A DNA stretch of 64,000 bases. Origin: Pirellulales bacterium. Lineage in GTDB: Bacteria > Planctomycetota > Planctomycetia > Pirellulales > Lacipirellulaceae. Of the stretch, positions 9,012 to 17,225 are shown one piece after another. Under the pieces are notes generated by a model. That model was not told the DNA's origin, did not search any database, and saw only the letters and a list, made by a program, of their open reading frames with translations. A program made the translations under genes and the position numbers. The stretch covers positions 124,001-188,000 of the forward strand of contig JAHBXQ010000006.1 in assembly GCA_019636345.1 (NCBI GenBank), read 5' to 3'. Position 1 is the stretch's first letter, and each line of letters opens with the position of its first letter.

Positions 9012-9491
9012 CTACCGTATTGCCATCTCTGCCGCTGTTTTCGCCACGCACCCCGCGTATTGTTCGCCGACGGCCGTGACGAGAAACCGGCGCGACGATT
9101 CCCCCGTGGGTTCGCAGCGGATTTCGACCCGCTCGCGCGGGAGGCACGATTCGACGCGGTCGGCCCATTCCACGAACGTCAGCCCGACCCCCTCGAAGTA
9201 CTCCTCGGGTCCGAGCTCGAGAAACTCGTCCTCGTCGCGCAGTCGGTAGGCGTCGAAGTGGTACGCCGGCATTCGGCCCGGGTATTCGTTGACCAGCACG
9301 AACGTCGGGCTGGTCACGTCCTCGGCGGGAACCCCCAGCGCGGTTGCGATCCCTTGGACCAGCCGCGTCTTGCCGGCGCCAAGGGCGCCAATCAGCGCGA
9401 CGACCGTTCCCGGCGGGAGCGCCGCGGCCAAGGCCGCTCCGAGCCGATCAGTCTCGGCTTCGCCGACGGATTCGAAGAGGAACTGATTCAT
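9012..9491 (-). CDS. tsaE: tRNA threonylcarbamoyladenosine synthesis ATPase TsaE
   Basis: This 159-residue P-loop protein is needed, with TsaB, TsaC and TsaD, to make the t6A37 modification of ANN-decoding tRNAs. Walker A is GALGAGKT at residues 35-42. TSPTFVLVNEY and YHFDAYRL are the family motifs (switch and Walker B region), and VEWADR follows. Length and order are normal. It is separated by 42 bases from thiL upstream on the same strand, so the two may form an operon. Confidence 0.95.
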   Translation of the reverse strand: MNQFLFESVGEAETDRLGAALAAALPPGTVVALIGALGAGKTRLVQGIATALGVPAEDVTSPTFVLVNEYPGRMPAYHFDAYRLRDEDEFLELGPEEYFEGVGLTFVEWADRVESCLPRERVEIRCEPTGESSRRFLVTAVGEQYAGCVAKTAAEMAIR

Positions 9492-9533
9492 AGGAGACTA
9501 ATGCGAGTTGCGGGACGACGATTGTCGGGGCTG

Positions 9534-10484
9534 TTAGGTTGCGGGCGGCGGTTCGTCAGCGTGCAGGTAGCCGGTCGGGGCAAGCGGTTGCAACGCTTCG
9601 CCGCCAGCGGGTTGCCAGAGACCCGGTGCTGCGATGCACCAGCCGACGCGGGTCACGGGGATCCCGAGCGGTTGCTCGCGGAGCAATCGCTCGGCCTCGA
9701 CGGCAGGGGCGGTCACCAGCAATTCAAAATCTTCGCCGTCCCCCAGCGCATGGTCCAGCGGCATTCGACCGGATCGGGACGCGAGCTCATGCGCGGCCGG
9801 GGCGATCGGTACGGCGGCGGGGTCGATCACGAGGCCGCAACCGCTGGCCGCGGCCAGTCGCGACGCGTCGAGCGCCAATCCGTCGCTGACGTCCATGCCG
9901 GCGGTCAGTTCGAAACGCTCGCGCAGCAGGAGCGCTTCGCGAACGCGTGGTTCCACGTCGAGATGCCGGCCGAGGAGGCTCCCCCCCAGGGCCCCGGTGA
10001 CGAGCACCTGATCCCCGGGTCGGGCCCCGCTGCGGAGCAAGGCTCCGCCCGGGCCGACGCGTCCGAGGGCCGTGACGCTAATCGCCAGCGGTCCGTCCCA
10101 CGTGTTCGTGTCGCCGCCGGCGATGACGCATGCGTGCTGCTCGGCCAACGGCAACATTCCGCGGTAGATCGCCTCGGCCAATTCCCGCGTCGACCGTCCC
10201 CCTGCCCCGCGGCGCGGCAAGACCAGCGACACGAGCGCCGCCACCGGCTCGGCGGCCATCGCGGCGAGATCGCTGAGATTGACCCCCAGGGCCTTGCGAC
10301 CCACCCTTACGGGGTCGACTTCCTCGAGCAAAAAGTCGACTTGATCGGTGATTGCGTCGGTGGTCGCCACGAGATCGCCTTCCGGCGGCCAAGCCAAAAC
10401 GGCCGCATCGTCCCCGGGGCCGATCCGCAGCAGCGGACTCGGCGGCAGGTTTGCGACAAGCCACTCGACGAATTCGCGTTCCAT
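9534..10484 (-). CDS. thiL: Thiamine-monophosphate kinase
   Basis: This 316-residue kinase converts thiamine monophosphate to thiamine diphosphate, the last step of cofactor synthesis. It has the PurM-like fold motifs IGPGDDAAVL near residues 21-30, TTDAITDQVDFLL, GVNLSDLAAMAAEP and AGGDTNTWDGP, followed by the C-terminal GMDVSDGLALDASRL and GDGEDFELL. The ATG at 10484 gives a standard N-terminus. It lies upstream of tsaE and diverges from csrA, with about 225 bases between them. Confidence 0.95.
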   Translation of the reverse strand: MEREFVEWLVANLPPSPLLRIGPGDDAAVLAWPPEGDLVATTDAITDQVDFLLEEVDPVRVGRKALGVNLSDLAAMAAEPVAALVSLVLPRRGAGGRSTRELAEAIYRGMLPLAEQHACVIAGGDTNTWDGPLAISVTALGRVGPGGALLRSGARPGDQVLVTGALGGSLLGRHLDVEPRVREALLLRERFELTAGMDVSDGLALDASRLAAASGCGLVIDPAAVPIAPAAHELASRSGRMPLDHALGDGEDFELLVTAPAVEAERLLREQPLGIPVTRVGWCIAAPGLWQPAGGEALQPLAPTGYLHADEPPPAT

Positions 10485-10710
10485 CGGACGTGTGATGTTT
10501 GGGGCGAGTGGCGGCGGGCGGGAGCCGTGGGGCGAACACGGCGTGCTGCCAAGTTCTCTATCCTACCAGGGCGACGCATCTCGGCGACCCCGTGCTTTGA
10601 CCTGCTTGCATGAACGACTCGGCCGCACTACCGTGACGACCAACGGAGATCGGCGCCGGGCGTCCGGCCGCCGGGTTTCTCAGCTTTGCCGCGACCAGGG
10701 AGTTGCCGCC

Positions 10711-10923
10711 GTGCTGGTTGTCACCCGAAAAGTTGGCGAAGGACTCGTCATCGGCGATTCGGTCTCCGTCACGGTGCTCAAAATCACCGCGGCAGGCGTG
10801 CGCTTGGGGATCGAAGCGTCGCCGGAAACGCCCATCATGCGCGAGGAGCTGGCCGAGGAACTCCGGCTTTCCGACGAGCAGCGGCTTGCCGACGAGCAGC
10901 GGCTAACCGACTCGCAGCCTTGA
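10711..10923 (+). CDS. csrA: Carbon storage regulator CsrA with repeated tail
   Basis: This is a 70-residue CsrA/RsmA post-transcriptional regulator that binds GGA-containing stem-loops in mRNA leaders. It starts with GTG at 10711, giving MLVVTRKVGEGLVIGD, which aligns exactly with the family's first strand; GGGAG lies about 8 bases upstream. The RNA-binding region GVRLGIEASPETPIMREEL is present, so the core looks functional. After the usual end the protein carries three hexapeptide repeats (RLSDEQ, RLADEQ, RLTDSQ) that make an acidic, helix-prone tail of about 18 residues. No flagellar genes, the frequent neighbours of csrA, are seen. Confidence 0.92.
   Translation: MLVVTRKVGEGLVIGDSVSVTVLKITAAGVRLGIEASPETPIMREELAEELRLSDEQRLADEQRLTDSQP
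10864..10917 (+). repeat. Three tandem 18-bp units at the 3' end of csrA
   Basis: Units 10864-10881, 10882-10899 and 10900-10917 encode RLSDEQ, RLADEQ and RLTDSQ. The first two differ at only two bases; the third is more diverged. In-frame duplication has lengthened the CsrA tail. Confidence 0.9.
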
Positions 10924-10953
10924 CCCGACCGCAGCCATAGCAGGCCAGAGCGT

Positions 10954-11913
10954 TTACTTGACGAACGCTTGGTCGTCCTTGTGAACTGCCCGCGGGGTGA
11001 CGACCAGTTCGTAGCGTACGTCGACAATGTCGGGGCCGCGAACCGAATCGAGCGGCCCGATCTCGGCGATGCACTTTTCCAGTCGAGCCAGCTTGGCGGC
11101 AAAGTCGGGCTCGCCGTCCAGGGGGGCGCCGGGAGCGGTTCCCCAATTGACGCGTGTGCCGCCGCGCGTGACCAGCCGGTACAGAAACGCGCTGTGGTTG
11201 CCGCGGGTTTCGGGACGAACCGAGGGGACAATCTCCATCAGGCAGAGTCGCTCCCAGTCGCCGGCGAGCATCAACGCCAGCTTCAGTCCGCCGGCGACGC
11301 GCGGGTCGTCCCACCGCTGGCCGACGGGGGGCTGCCCGACGATGCCGCTCAGTCGCGGCAAGTAGCGGAGGCGAATTTCGGCGACGTCGTGCATCGGCAA
11401 GTGGATGCCGTTGCGATCGATCGGCAAGAACCGCACCCCGGCGGGAGCCGCGAACTCGATCACCGCGACCGGTTCACGATACTCGACGGTCAGATGAACT
11501 GCCGGCGGGTAGGACTTTTCGACCGAGTCGATCTTGGCGATCCAGGGGCTAAGGGCGAAGGCGTCGCGAATCGTGCGGAGGAAATGGTCGTCGGCGACCG
11601 ACAGCCGGCGATCAAGCCCGGCATTGCGGATGACTTCGGTCCGGACGTCGCCGACCAACCAATCGGGGCCGGGGGAGAGCGTGATTCGCTCGGCGGGCAG
11701 CAAGTAGCGGTCGCGGTGGACGACGCTCGGGGCGACGCGGTTCCACAGGGCCGAGGACCCGGCCATCAGCGCGGCGCCGACGGCCATGACGATCGCGGCG
11801 CGGGCGCGGTTCGAGAGCCGCGGCCTGAGGCCGGCGGCGGTCGCCGGCGCGGCGGACGTCGACTTCTTGCTCGCGGCGGGGCGCGGCTTGTCGCGGGTGA
11901 CGATGGTGGCCAT
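10954..11913 (-). CDS. FtsQ/DivIB-like membrane protein with POTRA region
   Basis: This 319-residue protein has a basic cytoplasmic N-terminus, one membrane segment at about residues 39-58 (AAIVMAVGAALMAGSSALW) and a periplasmic part. The periplasmic part has a POTRA-like beta-alpha layout, with LSPWIAKIDSVEKSYPPAVHLTVEYREPVAVI matching the FtsQ pattern; the following stretch (FLPIDRNGIHLP) matches the family's 'DxxGxxf' element. murB lies directly upstream, as in division/cell-wall clusters. FtsQ links FtsA/FtsZ-stage division proteins to septal peptidoglycan synthesis in other bacteria, whereas planctomycetes lack FtsZ. The fold assignment is by pattern; the division role is inferred. Confidence 0.7.
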   Translation of the reverse strand: MATIVTRDKPRPAASKKSTSAAPATAAGLRPRLSNRARAAIVMAVGAALMAGSSALWNRVAPSVVHRDRYLLPAERITLSPGPDWLVGDVRTEVIRNAGLDRRLSVADDHFLRTIRDAFALSPWIAKIDSVEKSYPPAVHLTVEYREPVAVIEFAAPAGVRFLPIDRNGIHLPMHDVAEIRLRYLPRLSGIVGQPPVGQRWDDPRVAGGLKLALMLAGDWERLCLMEIVPSVRPETRGNHSAFLYRLVTRGGTRVNWGTAPGAPLDGEPDFAAKLARLEKCIAEIGPLDSVRGPDIVDVRYELVVTPRAVHKDDQAFVK

Positions 11914-11957
11914 GTCAACGCCTCCGTGCGTTGCCAGTGTGAGGCGCTAATCTTCGC

Positions 11958-12836
11958 TTACCAGATCTCCAGTTCCGTCTCGAGCTCGACGCCCAGACGT
12001 TCGGCGACGCGGCTGCGGATCAGGTCGATCAATCGCAGGACGTCCTGACTCGACGAGCCGGGGTCGGCCACGATGAAATTCGCGTGGCGGCTGCTGACTT
12101 CAACGCCGCCGACGCGCGTCCCCTTGAGCCCCGCCTGGTCGATGAGCATTCCGGCGCTCATGCCGCGGGGGTTCTTAAAGACGCAAGCCATCGCCTGATG
12201 CGAGAGGGGCTGAGACGCTTTCTTGATGATCCACTGCTTTTGCATCCGCTTGGTGAGCTGGACCGGGTCGTCCGGCTCCAACTGAAAATCGGCGGTCAGG
12301 ATCACCAACTCGTCGAGGCTGCTTTGACGGTAAGCGAACACGAGATCCTCGCGCTCGCGGACGTGGATTTCGCCGGCGCGGGTGAGAACGCGGGCCTGAC
12401 AGGACCATTGACCGATGTCGCCCCCCCGCGTGCCGCTGTTGCCATGGAGGGCCCCGCCGATGGTGCCGGGGATCCCCACCAGGGGCTCAAGCCCGCCGAG
12501 GCCGGCCCGGACCGTCTCGCTGATGGCGTGGGCCAGCTTGGCGCCGCCGCCGGCGGTCAGCCGACTGCCGGTGATGCGGATGCTGCAGAACTCGGCGGCG
12601 GTCAGTGACACGACCATCCCCGCGACTCCTTCGTCGCGGATGAGCAGGTTCGACCCCCCGCCCAGCAAGCGGATCGGGACGTCCTCGCTGCGACAACGGC
12701 GCACGAGCGCAGCGAGCTCGTCGAGCGTGTTGGGCTCGGCGTAGAACTCGGCAGGGCCTCCGACGCCCAACCATGTGCGGTCAGCCAGGGGGACCTGCTT
12801 CCGAACGATCTTTTCAAATCCGCTCACCAACGTCAT
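11958..12836 (-). CDS. murB: UDP-N-acetylenolpyruvoylglucosamine reductase
   Basis: This 292-residue FAD enzyme makes UDP-MurNAc from UDP-GlcNAc-enolpyruvate with NADPH, an early step of peptidoglycan synthesis. It has TWLGVGGPAEFYAEP (FAD-binding), LGGGSNLLIRDEGVAG, GLEPLVGIPGTIGGALHGNSGTRGGDIGQ, the catalytic region FAYRQSSL and CVFKNPRG, with the final Glu element missing the usual long tail. The ATG at 12836 aligns with the family's start; GAGGGG lies about 11 bases upstream. Its presence supports peptidoglycan in this planctomycete. Confidence 0.94.
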   Translation of the reverse strand: MTLVSGFEKIVRKQVPLADRTWLGVGGPAEFYAEPNTLDELAALVRRCRSEDVPIRLLGGGSNLLIRDEGVAGMVVSLTAAEFCSIRITGSRLTAGGGAKLAHAISETVRAGLGGLEPLVGIPGTIGGALHGNSGTRGGDIGQWSCQARVLTRAGEIHVREREDLVFAYRQSSLDELVILTADFQLEPDDPVQLTKRMQKQWIIKKASQPLSHQAMACVFKNPRGMSAGMLIDQAGLKGTRVGGVEVSSRHANFIVADPGSSSQDVLRLIDLIRSRVAERLGVELETELEIW

Positions 12837-13169
12837 TGCGGCACTATCCCCTCGATGAGAAGCGGCACTTATCGTGACTGTTTCCTCGCGAAGCGTCAAT
12901 TCGGCAGGACCCAAATTCCCCAGTCCCCCGCAATCGACGGGATTCGGGCGGGCTGCGGGCGCTGTCGGCATTGTCGTCGGCGGGACCCCGGCGACGTGAG
13001 CGGGTTCGCTGTCGTGAGGTTCGTAGCGATCCGGAACTCCGGGGGCTCCCGCGGCACGCCGGATGCCCCGAGATTTTTCTCAAGTTTTGTTCAGCGGTCG
13101 CAAAGCCGTTCGATCCGGAGACGGAGCGCTTTCGCCCCGAAAGACAAGAGCGTGCCGCCGTGGGCGGCG
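12837..13169. other. 333-base gap between murB and trmL
   Basis: Both flanking genes are on the minus strand. I see no coding region, tRNA or strong stem-loop here. Frames that cross it have the composition of GC-rich shadows. It presumably contains the murB promoter, but no good boxes were recognised. Confidence 0.4.
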
Positions 13170-13670
13170 TTACGTCACCTCGCCCCCGCGCTGGCGGACC
13201 GCCTCGAACAGCGCGACTGCTGCGGTGTTCGAGAGATTCAGGCTACGGACCGCCGACCGGATCGGGATCCGCAGACAACGCTCAGGCGCCCCGCTGCGGA
13301 TCTCCTCCGGCAGGCCGGTCGACTCGCGGCCGAAGACCAGCACGTCCCCCTCTGCGATCCGAGCCTCGGCGAGGGGCCGCTCGCCGTGTTTCGTGAAATA
13401 CCAGTGACGGGAGATCGGCAGCCGGGCGACAAGGGTCGGCCAATCGTCGACGACCTCCCATTCGAGAAACTGCCAGTAGTCGAGCCCGGCCCGGCGGAGG
13501 TAGTAGTCGTCGACCCGAAATCCCAGCGGCCGGACCAACCACAGCTTCGCTCCCACGGCGACGCACGTACGGCCGACGCTGCCGGTGTTGTAGGGAATTT
13601 CCGGCTGGTACAGGACCACATGCCACCGTGGCGAGTATTGGCCGCGATCGGCGACTTGCTCGTTGTTCAC
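13170..13670 (-). CDS. trmL: tRNA (cytidine(34)-2'-O)-methyltransferase TrmL
   Basis: This 166-residue SPOUT methyltransferase modifies the wobble base of tRNA-Leu isoacceptors. It has the SPOUT trefoil-knot motifs: LYQPEIPYNTGSVGRTC at the start, LVRPLGF, VLVFGRESTGLPEEI and the knot IPIRSAVRSLNLSNTAAVALFEA. I chose the GTG at 13670 because GAGG lies 8 bases upstream and the resulting length is close to the usual 157; the ATGs further upstream would add an unrelated basic leader. No SpoU domain extension is present. Confidence 0.93.
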   Translation of the reverse strand: MNNEQVADRGQYSPRWHVVLYQPEIPYNTGSVGRTCVAVGAKLWLVRPLGFRVDDYYLRRAGLDYWQFLEWEVVDDWPTLVARLPISRHWYFTKHGERPLAEARIAEGDVLVFGRESTGLPEEIRSGAPERCLRIPIRSAVRSLNLSNTAAVALFEAVRQRGGEVT

Positions 13671-13691
13671 GCGGTTTTCCTCGGCAGAGTC

Positions 13692-13720
13692 CTGACGGTC
13701 GCGGGGGCGTAGCGCATAAT
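13692..13720 (+). promoter_or_regulatory. Candidate promoter of the 13795 oxidoreductase
   Basis: CTGACG (13692-13697, 4/6) and CATAAT (13715-13720, 5/6) are 17 bases apart. A start near 13727 would give a leader of about 68 bases. The same segment separates it from the divergent trmL. Confidence 0.45.
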
Positions 13721-13794
13721 GGGCGGCTCGCCCCTGGGCGCGAGTCGCCGACCCTTGTCCGCTTTTTTCCTTGGTTCGAGCTTTAACATCGATC

Positions 13795-14862
13795 ATGCCT
13801 CTTGGATTTGCAATCATCGGCACGGGAATGATCAGCCGGTTTCACGCGCGAGCGCTGGCCGACGTCCGCGGGGCCAAACTGGCGGCCTGCTTTGACAAGA
13901 ACGGCGAACGCGCAGCCGATTTCGCGAAAGAGGTCGGGTGCGCTCCGTACGACTCGCTGGAGGCGATGCTGGCCGACCCGAAGGTCGACGCCGTGACGAT
14001 CGCCACGCCCAGCGGCGCCCACATGGAACCAGCCGTCGCCGCGGCCAGGGCGGGCAAGCACGTGCTCGTGGAGAAGCCGCTCGAAATCACGCTGAAGCGA
14101 TGCGACGCCATCGTCAAAGCGTGCGATGAGGCCGGAGTCAAGTTGGCGACGATCTTCCCGTCGCGGTTTCACGACTCGGCTAAGCTGCTGAAAAAGGCGA
14201 TCGACGGCAAGCGATTCGGTCGCGTCACCCTGGGCGACGCCTACGTCAAGTGGTTCCGTACGCAACAGTATTACGACAGCGGCGCTTGGCGGGGCACGTG
14301 GAAGCTGGACGGCGGCGGGGCGCTGATGAACCAGGCGGTTCACACAGTCGATCTTTTGCTGTGGCTGATGGGACCCGCGATCGAGGTGCAGGCTTACACG
14401 GCCACGCTCGCCCACGAGCGGATCGAAGTCGAGGACACCGCGACCGCCGTCGTGCGGTTCGCCAACGGCGCCCTCGGAGTGATCGAGGCCTCGACGGCGA
14501 CCTACCCGGGCTATCTCAAACGGATCGAGATTCACGGCGACCAAGGGACCGCTGTGCTGGAAGAGGAGGATGTCGTGCGGTGGGACTTTGCCAAGAAGAC
14601 CCGGGGCGACGACGCCGTTCACGCCCAAATGGCGAGCCGCAAGAGCACCGGCGGCGGGGCGGCCGACCCGGCGGCGATCGGCCACCACGCTCACGCGATG
14701 CAGATGCAGAACTTCGTCGACGCGATTCGTAAGGGGACGGAACCGGCCGTCGGGGGCGCGGCCGGGCGAATTCCGGTCGAGTTGATCCTGGCGATCTACA
14801 AGTCGGCTCGCTCGGGCAAGGCGGTCAATCTGCCGCTGACGAGCGACCCCAAGCTCGCCTGA
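13795..14862 (+). CDS. Gfo/Idh/MocA-family NAD(P)-dependent oxidoreductase
   Basis: This 355-residue cytoplasmic oxidoreductase has an N-terminal Rossmann motif GFAIIGTGMISRFHARAL (residues 3-20) and the family's EKPLEITLKRCD element (Lys near 100). The C-terminal half has GGGALMNQAVHTVDLLLWLMGP, where the GG..xxxH element corresponds to the catalytic His region. Members oxidise or reduce sugars, inositols and their derivatives, and the substrate cannot be read from sequence alone. It starts at the ATG at 13795. No membrane or export signal. The acyltransferase gene follows about 110 bases later. Confidence 0.9.
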   Translation: MPLGFAIIGTGMISRFHARALADVRGAKLAACFDKNGERAADFAKEVGCAPYDSLEAMLADPKVDAVTIATPSGAHMEPAVAAARAGKHVLVEKPLEITLKRCDAIVKACDEAGVKLATIFPSRFHDSAKLLKKAIDGKRFGRVTLGDAYVKWFRTQQYYDSGAWRGTWKLDGGGALMNQAVHTVDLLLWLMGPAIEVQAYTATLAHERIEVEDTATAVVRFANGALGVIEASTATYPGYLKRIEIHGDQGTAVLEEEDVVRWDFAKKTRGDDAVHAQMASRKSTGGGAADPAAIGHHAHAMQMQNFVDAIRKGTEPAVGGAAGRIPVELILAIYKSARSGKAVNLPLTSDPKLA

Positions 14863-14972
14863 GCCGCAGCCGCCCGGCGGGAATCGCCGCGGAAACCGGC
14901 CTTTCCCCGACGCGGCGATTTTCGCGACAATCCCGGTCGCTCGAATCCGTGGGCCGCTGGGAGTTGCGGACT

Positions 14973-15908
14973 GTGTCGCTGGGGAAAACGGTTCTCGATT
15001 ACGCCGCGTATCTGGCGGTGCGCAGCGCGGTGTGCGTGCTGCAGGCCGTGCCGATCGAGGCCTGCCAGCGGCTGGCCCGCCACGGGGCATGGCTGCTGTG
15101 GCACGTCATGCGGCTGCGACGTACCGTCGTCGAGGAGAACCTTGCGATCGCCTTCCCCGCAGCGAATTCCGTCCAGCGGACGGCCATTGCGCTGGGAATG
15201 TGGGAGCATCTGTTGGTGATGCTCGCCGAGATCGCCCATGCCCCCCGCAAGCTTCACCGCACGAATTGGCGCGACTACTCGCGAATCCCCGATCTGGCGA
15301 TCATGGCCCGCCGGATGCTCGACCGCCGGCCGCTGGTGATTCTCTCCGGGCACTTGGGCAATTTCGAGATGGGGGGCTATCTGCTCGGCCTCCACGGGTT
15401 TCCGACCCACACAATCGCTCGGCCGATCGACAACCCCTTCGTCGACCGCTGGATCAACAGCTTCCGCGGGGCCACGGGACAGTACATGTTGCAAAAAGCC
15501 GGCAGCGGCCAGCGGATCGCCGAGTTGCTGACCGCCGGGGAAACGCTCGCGCTGTTGGGGGATCAACACGCCGGCGACGGGGCTTCGTGGGTCGAATTCT
15601 TCGGCCGCCCGGCCTCGACCCACAAGGCTGTGGCCCTGTTCACCCTGGGGAGCGAGGCTCCCACGGCCGTCTGTGCGGCGCTCCGCACGGGGCGCCCGTT
15701 GTGCTTCGAGCTGGCGGTCGCCGACTTGGTCGATCCTGCCGCCCCGGCGTTCTCGCACCGCGGCGTGCCCGAGATGCTCAGGTGGTACTCGGCTGGGTTG
15801 GAGCGGCTGATCCGCCGCGCTCCCGACCAGTACTGGTGGGTACATCGACGGTGGAAAGGGACTCCGCCTGCAAGACGCCGGCGTCAGGCAGAGCCGGTCG
15901 CAGCCTGA
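14973..15908 (+). CDS. LpxL/HtrB-type lipid A acyltransferase
   Basis: This is a lysophospholipid acyltransferase of the lauroyl/myristoyl (LpxL/LpxM) type, which adds secondary acyl chains to lipid A in the inner membrane. The H-x4-E catalytic motif is in SGHLGNFE near residues 119-126. GDQHAG and a hydrophobic N-terminal segment (YAAYLAVRSAVCVLQAV) are also typical. Planctomycetes make lipopolysaccharide, so this is plausible. Two GTG starts compete: 14973 has GGGAG about 9 bases upstream and fits the family start; 14949 would add 8 residues and has no ribosome-binding site. Confidence 0.85.
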   Translation: MSLGKTVLDYAAYLAVRSAVCVLQAVPIEACQRLARHGAWLLWHVMRLRRTVVEENLAIAFPAANSVQRTAIALGMWEHLLVMLAEIAHAPRKLHRTNWRDYSRIPDLAIMARRMLDRRPLVILSGHLGNFEMGGYLLGLHGFPTHTIARPIDNPFVDRWINSFRGATGQYMLQKAGSGQRIAELLTAGETLALLGDQHAGDGASWVEFFGRPASTHKAVALFTLGSEAPTAVCAALRTGRPLCFELAVADLVDPAAPAFSHRGVPEMLRWYSAGLERLIRRAPDQYWWVHRRWKGTPPARRRRQAEPVAA

Positions 15909-15921
15909 CTGCGCGTCTCGC

Positions 15922-15951
15922 TTGCCACGCGCTGCAATTGTATGCGATAAT
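15922..15951 (+). promoter_or_regulatory. Extended -10 promoter for the GNAT gene
   Basis: TTGCCA (15922-15927), an 18-base spacer and GATAAT (15946-15951) preceded by TGC (extended -10). Both boxes score 4/6 or better. Transcription would start near 15958, about 120 bases before the GTG at 16077. Confidence 0.55.
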
Positions 15952-16076
15952 CGCGGGTTCACGCCGGGCCGAGCCGGCCCAGAGACGCTTCGCGCGTTGC
16001 CGCGCGGAGTCCCGCCGATAGGATAGAATCAGAGGCGACTCTTGAAGTCGCTGCGCACGCTGTCTAGGCCACGGTT

Positions 16077-17054
16077 GTGTTTCAACTCCGACCCTTTCGC
16101 AATACCGACCCGCCGCACCTCGCGGAGATTTGGCGCAGCCAACCGCCGCAGCGGGGAATTTTGCAGCAGGTGTCGGCGCCGATCCTGGAGTTCGGCGTCT
16201 TCTCGAAGATGCACTTCGATCGCAACGGCCTGATCGTCGCCACGCAGGACGGTCGGCCGCGCGGATTCGTGCACGCCGGCTTCGGGCCCAACGAGTCGGG
16301 GACGGCGCTCGATACGAGTCTCGGCACGACGCATATGCTCATGCTCCACGGCGGGTCGCAGGACGATGCGCTCGCCGGCGCGTTGCTCAGCGCCAGCGAA
16401 GAGTATCTCCGCGGTCGCGGGGCGACGGTGCTGTACGCGGGGGGCATTCAGCCCCTGAATTCGTTCTATCTGGGACTGTACGGCGGCAGCGAAATTCCCG
16501 GCGTGCTGCGCAGCGACGCGATGCTGCAGCGCGCCGCGCTCGCGAGAGGCTATCGCGAGGCAGGCCAAGTCCGCATCTTGCAGTGCGATCTTGTGCGCTT
16601 CCGGCCTCCTGTCTCGCGCGAGTTGCGGGCTCTCAAGAGGACGACCGAGTTCATCGAGGTGCTTGACCCCCGCGCGCGCAACTGGTGGGAGGCCTGCGTG
16701 TGGGGCTGCCTGCAGCGCGACCGGTTCCAACTCATCGATCGGTATCGGCACACGCCGATCGCGACCGCCACGTTCTGGGACGTGCAGCCGATGTCGGCCG
16801 GCTGGGGAATGTGCACGGCGGGGTTGTTCGAACTGTACGTCGAACCGACCCACCGACGTCAGGGAGCGGCCACGTACCTGCTGAGCGAGGCTTTGCGCGT
16901 GCTGCGCCGCCGCGGCGTGGCGATCGTCGAGGCCCAGACGATGGCCACGAATGAAGCGGCCTTGGCCTTCTACGACGCCTTGGGCTTCACTTGCGTCGAT
17001 GAAGGGGCGGTGTTTCGGCAAGGCGGACCGGCGGCAAACGGCGTTCATCATTGA
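16077..17054 (+). CDS. Two-domain GNAT acetyltransferase-like protein
   Basis: This 325-residue protein appears to hold two GNAT units. The first (about residues 1-160) is weakly conserved but has the expected strand order (VATQDGRPRGFVHAGFG, LYAGGIQPLNSFYLGLYGGSE). The second (about 190-320) has the acetyl-CoA site: ELYVEPTHRRQGAATYLLSEA carries the (R/Q)xxGxG/A-like motif, followed by VEAQTMATNEAALAFYDALGFT. Tandem GNAT proteins include mycothiol synthase, but nothing else supports that here. The acceptor is unknown. GTG start at 16077; no close upstream alternative fits. Confidence 0.75.
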   Translation: MFQLRPFRNTDPPHLAEIWRSQPPQRGILQQVSAPILEFGVFSKMHFDRNGLIVATQDGRPRGFVHAGFGPNESGTALDTSLGTTHMLMLHGGSQDDALAGALLSASEEYLRGRGATVLYAGGIQPLNSFYLGLYGGSEIPGVLRSDAMLQRAALARGYREAGQVRILQCDLVRFRPPVSRELRALKRTTEFIEVLDPRARNWWEACVWGCLQRDRFQLIDRYRHTPIATATFWDVQPMSAGWGMCTAGLFELYVEPTHRRQGAATYLLSEALRVLRRRGVAIVEAQTMATNEAALAFYDALGFTCVDEGAVFRQGGPAANGVHH

Positions 17055-17225
17055 GTTGCGTCGGCGTGTTTGAGGCGCGGCATGCCGATTCGCCCCGCGA
17101 TTTCCCGCAGTGGCAAGGGGCCGTGCGGGGAATTATCCTATTCCGATGAGGGAGCACTCTCGCCTCCCTCGCCGGTTCCCATTCCTGAGCGCGGTTGTGT
17201 TCGCCCCAGTTCTTGTGCGGCATCG

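Noticed and set aside
8991-10613. A 540-codon plus-strand open frame over tsaE and thiL
   Set aside because: Opposite to two genes with Walker A and ThiL motifs; composition is that of a shadow.
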